Assembly (NCBI RefSeq): GCF_002575655.3
Contig: NC_053037.3
Span: forward strand, 506,300,544 to 506,364,543
Reading direction: 5' to 3'
Source of the DNA: Aegilops tauschii subsp. strangulata
Taxonomy: Eukaryota; Streptophyta; Magnoliopsida; Poales; Poaceae
DNA: 64,000 bases
Shown: positions 47,256-57,436 of the stretch, piece after piece
Position numbering within the stretch: position 1 is the first letter of the stretch
Layout: each line of letters starts with the position of its first letter
The notes under the pieces: model-generated
Seen by the model: only the letters and a program-made list of their open reading frames with translations
Database searches by the model: none
What the model was told of the DNA's origin: nothing
Translations under genes and position numbers: made by a program

Positions 47256-48842
47256 TGATACGTCTCCAATGTATCTATAATTTATGAAGTATTCATGATG
47301 TTATTTTATCATGCTTGGATGTTTTACAATCATTTTATAGCAACTTTATATCTTTTTTTTGGACTAACCTATTGACCCAGTGCCCAGTGCCAGTTGCTGT
47401 TTTTTGCTTGTTTTTTACATCGCAGGAAATCAATACTAAACGGAGTCCAAACGCAACAAAACTCCACAGGGATTTTTTATGGACCAGAAGGGACCCAATG
47501 GGCCAGAGCTGCACCCGGGGGTGCCCCGAGGGGGGCACAACCCACCAGGGCGCGCCAGGGGCTGGCGCGCCCAGGTGGGTTGTGCCCACCTCGGTGGCCT
47601 CCCGCACCCCTTCTTTGCACTATAAATTCCCAAATATTCCAAAACCCATCGGGGTTAACCTAGATCAGAAGCGCCGCCGCAGGGCTCCGTAGCCACCGAA
47701 AACTAATCTAGACCCGTTCCGGCACCCTGCCGGAGGGGGAATCATCTCTGGTGGCCATCTTCATCATCCCGGCGGCCACCACGATGAGGAGGGAGTAGTC
47801 CACCCTCGGGGCTTAGGGTTTGTACCAGTAGCTATGTGTTTAATCTCTCTCTCTCTCTCTCTCTCTCTCGTGATCTATATCATGGGCTTTGTTAATATAG
47901 TCGGATCATATGATATTTCTACCCTCTATACTCTTGTTATGATGAATTGAATCTTTACCCTTTGAAGTTTTGTCTTGTCGGATTGAATATTCAGAGATGA
48001 GAACACATGATATATGTCTTGCGGTATGAATACTTGAGGTGACAATTGGGGTATCTTATTGATTCACTTGACATATGTTATGGCATCCAACTCGTGGATT
48101 CCCGCGGTGATATTGGGGTAATCTATGCATAGGGGTTGATGCACGTTTTTCTCCGGTAGAAACTTCGGGGTCTCTTTATAGTTCTTTGTGTGGATTGAGT
48201 ATTAGGAATATGAATTTGCTTTGGTGTTATTCTAGTACGAACTCTAGGATAGGTCGAACGGAAAGAATAGCTTTGTGTTATCTTAGTACGAACTCTTGAA
48301 TAGATCGAACGGAAAGAATAGCTTTGACTGGTTTCGTACCCTACAAACAAATTCCTATCTTTTGTTCTCCGCTAATAGGAACTCGAGAGTGATTCTTTGC
48401 TGCACCTTGAGGGATAGTCATATGATCCAACTATGTTAGCACTGTTGAGAGACTGCACTAGCGAAAGTACGGACCCTATGCCTCATTTTTAAGCATTGCA
48501 ATACTGTTTTTGTGCCCGTTTACTATTTGCTATCTTGCTGTTTTTATTTATTCAGATTATAAAAATATATTTCTACCATCAACATTACACTTTTATCACC
48601 ATCTCTTCGCCGAACTAGTGCACCTATACAATTTGCCATTGTATTTGGTGTGTTGCGGACACAAGAGATTTCTTGTATTTGGTTGCAGGGTCGTTTGAGG
48701 GAGACCATCTTCATCCTACACCTCTCACGGATTGATAAAACTTAGATCATCCACTTGAGGAAAAATTGCTACTGTCCTACAAAACTCTACGCTTGGAGGC
48801 CTAACACGTGTCTACAAGAATAAAGTTGCGTAGTAGACATCA
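47256..48842 (+). repeat. 3' LTR of G1
   Basis: TGATACGTCTCCAATG to GCGTAGTAGACATCA, 1587 bp. It is the E-type LTR in plus orientation, diverged from E. TATAAATT at about 47621-47628 and a (CT)n run at about 47846-47870. The following bases CGACT would be the right TSD; the left copy is lost with the 5' end of G1. Confidence 0.82.
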
Positions 48843-49361
48843 CGACTGCTCCCCAGGTGCGCGGCCTCACGCCCACGCCATCGCCTTCACCATCTCCGTC
48901 GCCACCACCACCTCCTCGCATGACAGCGGAGGAGGAGGCCCGGCTCATGCAACGTGTCATGGAGGACTCCATGAAGACGCACGATGAGCGCCAATGGGAG
49001 GGCCTCGAGGAGATGATGGCCCTCTCCGCGGCCGGCAACATCGCCATCCCCGAGCTGGAGATGGTGAGGACGGAGGAGGTGATGGAGGAGGAGCCCGTGG
49101 CCGCGTTCCACCCGGGCCTGGTGGGCCAGCAGTGGAGCTGGTCGTGCACGGCTCCGGAGATGGCCGACGCCGTGGGGGCGTGAAATGGTGCCCCACGCCG
49201 CCGCGGTCACCGGAGCGGGAGGCGTCGCCACGCGAGGAGGTGGTGCAGGCACCTCCCGCCTTCCAGCCTGCCCCGTGTACCAGGCACCGTCGTCCCACCT
49301 CTGGACGCCGCCGGCCTACGTCGACCTCGTCAGAGACGACGACAACAACGGCGGCCACTGA
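48843..49361 (+). pseudogene. Transposon-associated grass protein, 5' truncated and frameshifted
   Basis: A proline-rich lead (PSPSPSPPPPPRM) is followed by EEARLMQRVMEDSMKTHDER, QWEGLEEMMALSAAGNIAIP and GLVGQQWSWSCTAPEM. After a frameshift near 49183 come WCPTPPRSPERE and, after another near 49280, the end LWTPPAYVDLVRDDD with TGA at 49361. I remember this protein type as a highly repeated, transposon-linked hypothetical protein of grasses; its function is unknown. The left side was cut off by the G1 3' LTR. GC content is much higher than the flanking repeats. Confidence 0.6.
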
Positions 49362-49840
49362 GAAGACGGCGACGGCCACGGCATCGGCGGGCACGGCAGG
49401 AGCAAGCGGGCAATGGTTTTATTTTGTTTTTTTATGTTAATTATGTCTATGTGAACCGTGGAACTGGGCCGTTTTGTGGCCATGATGTTTAATTTATGTT
49501 TTTATGTTTACGTTTATTTTATTTTTTTGGCATTTCATTTTAGTTTTTATGTTTTTTAATCACGCCCACCCCGGACATGATTTGGGGTGCGGCCGCACGT
49601 TGAGCGCACCGACAACCCAATGGCCCCAAGTGGACATGAGCGAATTCATTGTCGCCCCAAATGGACGAAAACAGGGCAAACCGGACGTCTGTTTAGGGTC
49701 GTGCACTGGAGTTGGCCTAAGAACCAACTAGCCAACAGTCTCTGCATCTTCGGATGCACACGACCATAAGATTAGAGATGCAAACAGACGGTGTCCGCAT
49801 GTCCACAACTGTCCGCAAACAGAAAAATTAAACTAACATG
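49362..49840 (+). other. Probable 3' end of the same DNA transposon or repeat
   Basis: Low-GC spacer, then a moderately GC-rich stretch ending GTGCACTGGAGTTGGCC near 49718. That type of phrase is common at termini of grass DNA transposons. The superfamily is not resolved and no second terminus was found. No gene was seen. Confidence 0.3.
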
Positions 49841-49851
49841 GTTATTAAAGT

Positions 49852-49896
49852 ACTCCCTCTGTAAAGAAATATATAAGCGTTTAGATCACTACTTCA
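49852..49896. mobile_element. Half of a Stowaway-type MITE
   Basis: TACTCCCTCTGTAAAGAAAT followed by ATAAGCGTTTAGATCACTAC is the typical left end of a Triticeae Stowaway element. The expected inverted right end is missing, so it is a fragment. Confidence 0.6.
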
Positions 49897-50007
49897 CGAA
49901 GGGAATAATAAGGATTAGTGCATTTTCCACTTTAGAGACGGATGCGGCCGTCGCAAACTCATCCATTTGCAACCAGTCGTCAACAAGCAGAGTACAATGC
50001 ATAATTT

Positions 50008-50233
50008 ATACTAGCTCCGTCCTGGTTTATTGATTTTTTTTGTAATTTGTGTTAAATTTGACTAAATATTTAACTAACAAAATGTTAATGCATGTCAACA
50101 AAAAATATATCGTTGGATTAGTATTTGGGCGTAGTTTTCAATGATATAATTTTTTATGACATGCATGGACATTTTGTTAGTTAAATTTTGGCACAAAATA
50201 CAATGGGACCAATAAAGCAGAATGGAGGTAGTA
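50008..50233. mobile_element. MITE with long terminal inverted repeats
   Basis: Left end TACTAGCTCCGTCCTGGTTT and right end (inverted) TACTACCTCCATTCTGCTTT pair over about 23 bases. Further inside, TTAACTAACAAAATG pairs with CATTTTGTTAGTTAA. The whole 226 bp can fold into one hairpin. No coding capacity. Confidence 0.75.
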
Positions 50234-50281
50234 AATGATAGAACTATGAAAAAAATAATAATGTAAACATTAGGATCGAGT

Positions 50282-50471
50282 CGTCATTCTTAAGAAACAA
50301 CATTTTCAAGAGGGAGAATGCGCGCGCACACACACACACACTTTCATTGGTCATTCTTTCGCAACAGCGCTTCAAGAGAGAGAATGCACACACTTCCACT
50401 CCCATTGGTCATTTTTCGCAACAACGCTCCAAGAGAGAGAACGCACACACTCTGACTCGCACCGATGTCAC
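50282..50471. repeat. Minisatellite of about 60 bp, three units
   Basis: Units starting CAAGAGRGAGAAYGC begin at 50307, 50373 and 50430, each followed by a CA run and, in the first two, by CATTGGTCATT and CGCAACA. A partial unit precedes the first. The CA run is (CA)9-like in the first unit. Confidence 0.7.
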
Positions 50472-51280
50472 CTAAATAGGGGGTGATAGAACTATTGGAT
50501 ATCCTTACCGAACACCCCTAGAAGTTTTAAAATCCTCCGAACTAAAAGAATTTTGAGAAAGATAAAATGACACCTTCTTTATCGCCATTGTCACCTAATG
50601 GTTATGAAAACCAATCTTCACCATTATTTCTTGTAAATGACCCTATTCCGTGCGATTATTTCTCAATTTAATAGCACAAAACTGGTCATGTTTGCCCTAT
50701 TCCGCTTCATAAAATAAATCATTCATAGGCCGCAATTATATTGTTTGTAATCACTCTCCCCTGTAAAAACATGGATTGCTCGAAAGATATGATCTTCAAT
50801 AGAACAATCTTCAGTCTATTAGCAAGAACTTTAAACACTAACTTGTAAAAAAAACGTTGCACAAGATGATAGGGCAGTACTAGTTATGCAGAGCTCGCCA
50901 CCTTGGGATAAGCACTAAAAGCAGAAATCTTTGGAGCGGATTGGTTGGAGGAGCACAGTCCGATGTGGATACACAGGCACCACAAATGGATGAAATTCAA
51001 ACATAAATGCAGAAGGATTGCGCCTTACCGCTGCGGGGCATTAGCGACAAACCTTCCCGAAGTAAACCTACCTCGACTGCCAAATTGCAAGGACTCGTGG
51101 CGCGTGGTGCGATTTCTCAGTGTTTGCAAGTGCGCTCGATGCACCCACCGATGCTCCAGTAGCGTGACCAGCTTGTTGCAAGGTTCCAGCATCTCTTCGT
51201 TGAAACACAAGAGTTGCCATCACGACGCGATTGCGATCACCATATTCCGCTAATTCAGAACCTCAATCTGTTACAATAAG
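50472..51280. other. No recognisable feature
   Basis: About 0.8 kb of intergenic sequence. The ORF at 50945-51253 has no domain and no supporting context. Confidence 0.5.
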
Positions 51281-51740
51281 ACCCTACCGTTATTCATCTC
51301 AACAAAAAGATGAAATGGAGCAGGAAATCGTGAAAATGCTCTAGCATGGCACTGTTCGTCTTACTGCTAGTCCCTTTGCCTCTCCAATTTTGCTCGTGCG
51401 CAAGAAAGGTGATACCTAGCACTTTTGCATTGACTATTGTCAATTGAACAATAATACTTTGAAGAGCAAGTATCTGCTGTCGATGATTGATGAACTCTGA
51501 CCTGACAAGCGCTTGTTGGTTTACAAAGTTGGATTTGCGATTTGGCTATCACTAGATTTGTCATGCCGACGATGGTGAGCACGAGACGACATTTCACACA
51601 CATCAAGGGCAATACAAGTTTTAGTCATGGCGTTTGATCTCACAGGCAACATCGACGCTCTTGCCACGTTCCAAGGCGCTATGAACATGGTCCTTGACAA
51701 ACTCTTCCGCAAGGGGGTTCTCGTATTCATGCACAATATA
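51281..51740 (+). pseudogene. Decayed Ty3/gypsy reverse transcriptase fragment
   Basis: Plus-strand translation gives RPYRYSSQQKDEMEQEIVKM, then TASPFASPILLVRKK, then CIDYCQLNNNTLKSKYLL, then LDLRFGYH and, after a frameshift, a region matching the following part of the RT palm up to GVLVFM. These are the fingers and palm landmarks of Ty3/gypsy RT (SPF.SP..LV.KK, DYR.LN, DL..GYHQI). Several stops and shifts; no flanking LTRs. A very old insertion unrelated to the nested stack. Confidence 0.75.
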
Positions 51741-52080
51741 CATCTATACGCCAACACTCCGGGAACATTTTTCAAATCTATGAACATTTTATAGGATATT
51801 TTTAAAGTCATGATCAATTTTTTAAATTGGTGCGTATTTTTTAAACTCATAAACACTTTCTAAATTTATGAAAACAAAATTTTGAAATAATTTTTAAATT
51901 AATGGTTTTTTTAACTAACGTACATTTTTTTAACACATGAACCCTTTTTCAAATTCATAAAACTTGTGAACAATATTCAAAATCATGAACATTTTTCTAA
52001 TTTTGTTGAAATATTTTTAAAATTCCACGAATATTTTCTATTTAATCATTTAAAAACATTAAAACACGGCTCATTTTCTT
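51741..52080. repeat. AT-rich degenerate repeat
   Basis: Loose repeats around TCATGAACATTTTTT and AAATTCATAAA at roughly 20-base spacing, on both strands. Such tracts occur in terminal regions of some grass DNA transposons, but no terminus is visible. Confidence 0.4.
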
Positions 52081-52400
52081 TTTGAGGGGTGGCTCATTTT
52101 TTTATGTGTGTATGCAGAACAGAGGAGCAAAGCAAAAGGCGAACGGGAAAAAAGAACGAGCGATCATGGGCCAGCCTGCGCGCGAGCGTGAAAGGTGGCG
52201 CTGCTGGGCCCTGATCCATGGTGGAACGAGTGAGCGTGAAATAGGCCTCGGTGAGCGAAACACAGCGAGGTGTTGCCAATGGGCCAGAAAAGGCCGGCTT
52301 CCTCCTCACAGGAACTGACAAACTCGCACTGAAGTGAGTGAGGAGGCCTGGAAAATGAAAGTCCAGAGATCCAAAGGGGTCCGTGCAGAAGCGAAATGCA

Positions 52401-52471
52401 AATGCAGTGAACGGAGCACCCCTAAAACAATGCAGTCAACGGAGCACCCCTAAAAAAATGCAGTCAACGGG
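52401..52471. repeat. 28-bp tandem repeat, 2.5 units
   Basis: AATGCAGTSAACGGAGCACC followed by CCTAAAA begins at 52401 and 52429, with a partial third unit at 52457. It lies in an otherwise featureless 0.6 kb (52081-52670). Confidence 0.75.
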
Positions 52472-52670
52472 TGAGAGCCACGGCAGCATGGCTGCTCACG
52501 TTTGATGTTCCCCACCGGATAGACTCCAACCAGCCACCAAACAAAACCGCAACAAGCTTTGCACCTCGCTCCAGAGCCTGGATGGATTACTGCACGAATC
52601 ACAATTACACGGATCACAATCTACTGCTTCTAACAAACCAATACCAAGAGGCGTGCTTTTCTGTCAACCC

Positions 52671-53738
52671 TTGCAAATCGTCACATTGGCACTAGTGGTC
52701 AATGCCCATTATGTCAACAAGGCGCTGAAGGTATCCGGCATGGTTTATTTATGTGCGCAAGGCCCAAACAGATATGGAAAGAGTTGGGACTCTATGAAGT
52801 CATAGCTGACTGGTATATCGCTCAGGAGCAAAAATGCTTGAGTTTATGCTATGCGAGAGTAAGTTCAAGTGTCAATACAAGGGTCCGATAGAAGTACCTG
52901 AGATTGTGGCAGCGACATGTTGGTATTTATGGTGGCAGAGAAGGATGATGGTCAGACGAAAGGAGGTCCAAAATATATCTCGTACATCGATGACCATTCA
53001 TGCTCTTAGTCTGAACTTTGTTCACGCTGCAGGTAAACCTGAAGCATCACCACGAGTGAACAGACGGAAACGCCCTCTGTCGGAGGCTGTAACGCTAAAT
53101 GTTGAAAAAAAAATTATGAAGATAAAAATGGATCATGTGGGGTGGTTATCCGTGATCATTATGGTGCATTTGTTGCAGCAGCTACATCAAAGATGGAACA
53201 TGTGGCAGATGTTATATGCATGGAAGCAGAAGCTCTTCGGCAAGGCTTGATGTTGGTGTTTAGCCTTGGTTGCAGCAACCAGCAAGGTAACTGTCCAATC
53301 AGACAATATTACTTTGGTCGAAGCATTAAACAACAATGAGGGTTACTTCATGGTGGCAGCACCGATTTTGAATGAATGTCGTGGTCTACTACTCCCGCCG
53401 TTCCTAAATATAAGTCTTTTAGAGATTTCAATGAGGACTACATACGGAGCAAAATGAGCGAATCTACGCTCTAAAATATGTCTATATACATCTGTATTTA
53501 GTCCTTATTGATATCTCTAAAAAGAACTTATATTTAAGAGTAGAGGGAGCACGAGATTTAGGGAAGGTTTCTATTAAGCATTGTAATAGAGAGTCTCGTA
53601 TGGTTGCTCATGAGTAGCTAATTATGGGAGGAGTAATGCACCGATGTTGTGGTTGGATGCCCCTCCTAGTTTTCTTCTTAGCCTTTTGGCAGATGATGTA
53701 AGCCACGAAGGTCTTTCCGTAAAAAAAGAAAAAGAAAA
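52671..53738 (+). pseudogene. Decayed LINE: RT zinc-binding and RNase H region
   Basis: ANRHIGTSGQCPLCQQGAEG, then IRHGLFMCA and WKELGLYEVI, correspond to the zinc-binding domain after plant LINE reverse transcriptases (C..C...H...C). A region with PEIVAATCWYLWWQRR and then an RNase H (VIRDHYGAFVAAATSKMEHV, AEALRQGLMLVFSLGC, VQSDNITLVEALN) follow in shifting frames. The RNase H is interrupted by a Stowaway MITE at 53392-53549 and resumes with RESRMVAHE and LDAPPSFLLSLLADDV. An A-rich tract at about 53718-53738 may be the LINE tail. Not functional. Confidence 0.75.
53392..53549. mobile_element. Stowaway MITE inside the LINE remnant
   Basis: 158 bp with terminal inverted repeats CTCCCGCCGTTCCTAAATAT and CTCCCTCTACTCTTAAATAT. 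Left flank TA, right flank CA (decayed TA). The family resembles the Athos/Hades Stowaways of Triticeae. Removing it joins the two halves of the RNase H. Confidence 0.85.
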
Positions 53739-54843
53739 GAGGCGTGTAATCCCCAATGTTGCAAACAACAGTAGTTAACGAGCATGCTTTACGGACAATA
53801 CAGGTAATGTACAGAAGTAAAAGCTACTGCATCAATCAAAAGTTAGAAATGGTCAACGTAGTGCTGAAGCTGACATCGGAGGATATCTCGTGTGGAACTG
53901 TGGATATCCATCCAGCAAGAAAACCGCAATTTGCACAATTTAAAACATGGTCAACCGAGCAGGAGCAGCTCAGTTTTAAGAAACGAGCTGCCATTAGCTA
54001 GCTAACCAGATGTCGCGGACAAAAGTATTTTTCAATGCCGTCCTTCTATGAATCTATCCATGAAATAAAATGTCAACTATCACGAATAGCTTGTTCAAAC
54101 AGAAATTCCAACTGAGAAGCTGGGCATGGAAGCAATAGACAAACTTGCAAAAAGAAAATTCTCTCAACTGCTAGGAACAGCTGTGCTACATATGTGGCTG
54201 TGCAGGGAGCATATACCTTTGATGAGCCATTGACTTCATTTTGAAACTATCAATGGAAGTTACTGATGAAATGACGCCTTCCATTGTGGAAAGTGGAAAC
54301 AAATGAAAAACTGCCTTGTAAGCAACACAATGTGGAGGCCATGTGCACCGGTGGACGGGGCGCCCACCCAAAAATAAAGAACATCCACTGCACAGGATTC
54401 ATGGCGAGACATAGGGAAATGCTATATTCAGTACATTTCTCTCCCTGGCAAGTGGCAATCATACAAGGAAGCACATGGGACCATGCCAGTCCTGCCATGG
54501 CTCCTTCTATGATTGCCGGCTCCAGCTGGGTGCACATGGTTTCCAGGTAGTCTTGCTTCTACATTCCACTGGAGTGGACCATGGCGGCATGGACCAGAGC
54601 AGAGATAATCTACTTCTAGACTTTACTACTTCTAGTCTGCTGCACCTTTAAAATGACTTCAGTTTCACAGGTGCACACTTTGTTCCTTCCCTTTTCCCAC
54701 CAAATTTGAGACCAATGATGAGGCTAGATAATCTGTACTGAGATTTTATTCTTGTAATATCTCAGAGATGTGATCTTTTTTGAATTAGATACCTCATGGA
54801 ATTACAATATGCAGCCGCGATTATATGGAGATGAGTACACACA
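53739..54843. other. Intergenic sequence and 3' UTR of the SUN gene
   Basis: No convincing gene. On the minus strand an AATAAA at 54745-54750 lies about 95 bases after the stop codon of the SUN gene and is a plausible polyadenylation signal. The ORF pair at 54250-54550 (both strands) has no recognisable domain. Confidence 0.5.
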
Positions 54844-57436
54844 TCACTGTATTACCAAAATGGAGGCCACAATGCAGCTGCTCAGCAGCAGCACAAGCCA
54901 TCCGGATTTTACCCTATCCAACTTTTCACAATCATATAATCTACAAATATTGAATATCATACCTATGGACAATTTAGCTATGGCTAAGCATCCAAAAATA
55001 AAACACAGGAATATAACAACAAAGCTCCTATTCTCCAGGTCAACCTGCTTATCCCGAAATCGCTCATACTCAGATCTGCACACAACAGCATGATGATTCA
55101 CAAAGTTAGAATCGTATCTAGCAATATCATGCTTTCTTAATGCGCATGCAAATCCATGAAACTAAAGAATAACAATACAAACCTGAGTATAACATTATCC
55201 AGGACAAGTTGGTCTAACTGTGAGGAGGCAACTGACTTCCATGAAAGGATACTTTCAATATCTCTCGCCTGAAAACATGAAACGCATATAATAAGATAAG
55301 ATACAGAAATTAAGGGTAACAATAGCAGAAACAAAATACAAGTGCAGAAAGTTGCATACAAAGTCATTTTTGCTGCTCTGAAGCTCCTTCAACTCCAATT
55401 TTATCTTCTCCAAGAGTGCATCTTTGCTATCAATATCAGAATCGAAATCCTTAAAAATTTGTCCATATCTGCTGTTGAGTTCCTCTAGGTACCGCTCCAA
55501 TACAGAAAAGCTCACATCAAGAGACTGAACTTTCTGCATCAGTATCTTAAGAACTGTATCTCCAGGAATTCTGCCAGCCTGAAGTGTCCTTGTCTCTACA
55601 ATCTGATCATGAACACCATTCCTTGATGAATCTCCATTTGGCTTATCATCTTCTACCTCAAATTCATCTTCATCAAGGGGTTCCTGTGAGGAGTCTTTTC
55701 CACCACTAGGCTCCTTCAAAGGTGGTTGCTCAATCGGCTCCTTCGATTTGTCATCAGATTCAGCATTTTTACTCTCAACTGGAATCAAGTTCTCGAGCAT
55801 CTTTTCCACAGCATCCATTCCATACACCTCAAGCATGCTCAGTGTACAATAGCTTGCAGAACCATAATGGCTTAGCAAATTGAACTTCAAATACCTCGCC
55901 CACTTTGGCTCGGGAAATGTGAAATTCTGAGCATGCTTCGCATTTGCGACAGTGAATCTCCCAAGTGTTTCCCAGTTTTCTGTGGGATAAATAAGACTGC
56001 TCAGCATTTCAAATTCTTTTAAATTAGAAGAGTAATGCTCAAAATTTGCAATTGCAATGGTATCTACCAAGGTTTCTTCAGAAAGCTCTATGATGACATA
56101 TTTCCCCTCCACGGAGCAAGGATTGCGGAGATACTTATCCTTATCTTTGTCTAGAATATTGGAAGCGCCTTTGGCCTCCTTGTTAAAATCCAGAACTTTT
56201 GCCCCTTTAGCGGCCGAAGCATAATTGTACAACTGACCACTAGGTTCCCTTCGGTGGATCACATGGCCAGTTTGACTAGAGGCATCCTTTCCCCTTTCAG
56301 CAATTGCTCTCGTCTTGAATTCATCGAGACCAGGAGGGACAACCCGTGCCAATCTTGCTGGTTTGGGAACATCTTCAGCATCCACCTTCTCCACTGGGTG
56401 AGGTACAGAATCAATGTTTGTCAGATGAGGACTCTCACCCTGACCTCCTGACTGCTCAATTTGATCATCATTTGTTTGAGCTTCTTCCGCACCCTGACCT
56501 ACTGACAGGTCAATTTGATCATCCTTGGTCAGAGCACCTTCCTGACCCTGACCTTCTGACAGGTGAATTTGATCATCCTTGGTTACAGTTTGTTCTTCGG
56601 CCTGACCTTCTGACAGATCAATTTGATCATCCTTGGTTACAGCTTCCATGTCATCACTTCCAGCATCATCCTTGGAACACACTTCATCTTCCTGCAGCAC
56701 TGTCTCTTCTGAAAGCAAGACACTTTCATCAAGTTTAACACATGTGTCACCAGACACCGCCAAATTCTCCTCATGCTCCTGGTGTACAACATCAGGACTA
56801 ACAGAACCTTCATTCATTGTAGGCCCAGGCCCAGCAATGGGAATGGCAACAATCGGGTCTCCACCATCTGCAGAAATCAGACGAAGAAAATGTGATCCCA
56901 GTCAACACGGAACCAAACTTATTTAAAAACTGATGACAGGGGCGTTCAGTAAATCTAGGACACAGAACACAACGTGGAAATTTCGGCAACGCATCTACAC
57001 AGCCAGCAACCTGTGATCAAGAGAGAGCGCAACAACCGCATACGGATTACGGATCTAAGCCTAACGGGGGTTCGATCGCGCCTGCGCGGCGCCACAGACA
57101 ACCACGGACAATCCACCAAACATCTACCGATCGCCGCACCACGCAACCACCGCGCAGCACGGCACAGGATTCATTCATCATCATCATCGAGGCGAAACTT
57201 CAGAGTCCAGGACGGAAGAGATACGAAGGAAGGCCCGGACCGTGCGTACCGCGTTGACCGTCGCCGTGGCCGACGAGCGAGTTGAGGATGAGGAGCGCGG
57301 CCCAGGACGCGACGACGAGCGAGGCGGAGAAGCCGTACAGCCGCCGCCGCCTCATCCCGGCGGCCGCGCCCGCGCTCTGCTCGTGCGCCTTGGCCGCCGC
57401 CTTCCTCTTCATGAGGTCTCTCCGCGACTTCTGCAT
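54844..57436 (-). CDS. Mid-SUN domain membrane protein (SUN3/4/5-like)
   Basis: Four exons on the minus strand: 57436-57250, 56867-55360, 55268-55183 and 55075-54844. All introns are GT-AG and phases agree, giving 670 aa. The start [16 protein letters not shown] resembles the MQKSRR start of plant mid-SUN proteins. Residues about 33-54 form a membrane segment. Four acidic 18-residue repeats ([12 protein letters not shown]) lie at about 140-211. The SUN domain is at about 276-423 ([61 protein letters not shown]). A coiled-coil-like stretch and two C-terminal membrane segments (about 611-635, 652-669) follow. Mid-SUN proteins sit in the ER and nuclear envelope and are linked to nuclear shape and seed development; here that role is inferred from the family. 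The frame stays open upstream of the chosen ATG to 57898, so a longer N-terminus is possible but unlikely. Confidence 0.9.
56422..56637 (-). repeat. 54-bp coding tandem repeat in the SUN gene
   Basis: Four units of 18 codons in exon 2: [54 protein letters not shown] and [18 protein letters not shown]. The period is exactly 54 bp, so the frame is kept. The last unit is the most diverged. Confidence 0.85.

Larger units (their letters stand above)
11306..48842 (+). mobile_element. Old gypsy-type element G1 (interrupted, 5' truncated)
   Basis: Three collinear pieces: 11306-11477, 28033-28729 and 44305-48842. They rejoin exactly when elements A (TSD GCACC) and D (TSD AAGCG/AAGTG) are removed. In order it carries part of an acidic repetitive ORF, a conserved block with CTTGTTGGGAG, a 2.9 kb non-coding region with a duplicated module, the polypurine tract at 47237-47255 and a 3' LTR at 47256-48842. 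Its 5' LTR and primer site are missing; the left side joins LTR W. No reverse transcriptase or integrase was seen, so it was non-autonomous in its present form. It is the oldest layer between 11.3 and 48.8 kb. Confidence 0.8.

Noticed and set aside
47846..47870. (CT)n run as a regulatory element
   Set aside because: A simple microsatellite inside the G1 LTR; the matching (GA)n occurs in the E LTR, so it is an LTR feature of variable length.
48957..49394. 145- and 148-codon overlapping frames on both strands near 49.0-49.4 kb
   Set aside because: Low-complexity GC-rich shadows of the transposon-associated pseudogene; only short segments match that protein type.
50008..50233. Inverted repeat as a microRNA gene
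   Set aside because: The long imperfect hairpin with TA-like ends and MITE-style termini is better explained as a MITE; no mature-miRNA-like conserved arm was recognised.
54250..54550. Possible small gene at 54250-54550 (open on both strands)
   Set aside because: No domain and no splice or start context; it lies in or just beyond the 3' UTR of the SUN gene.
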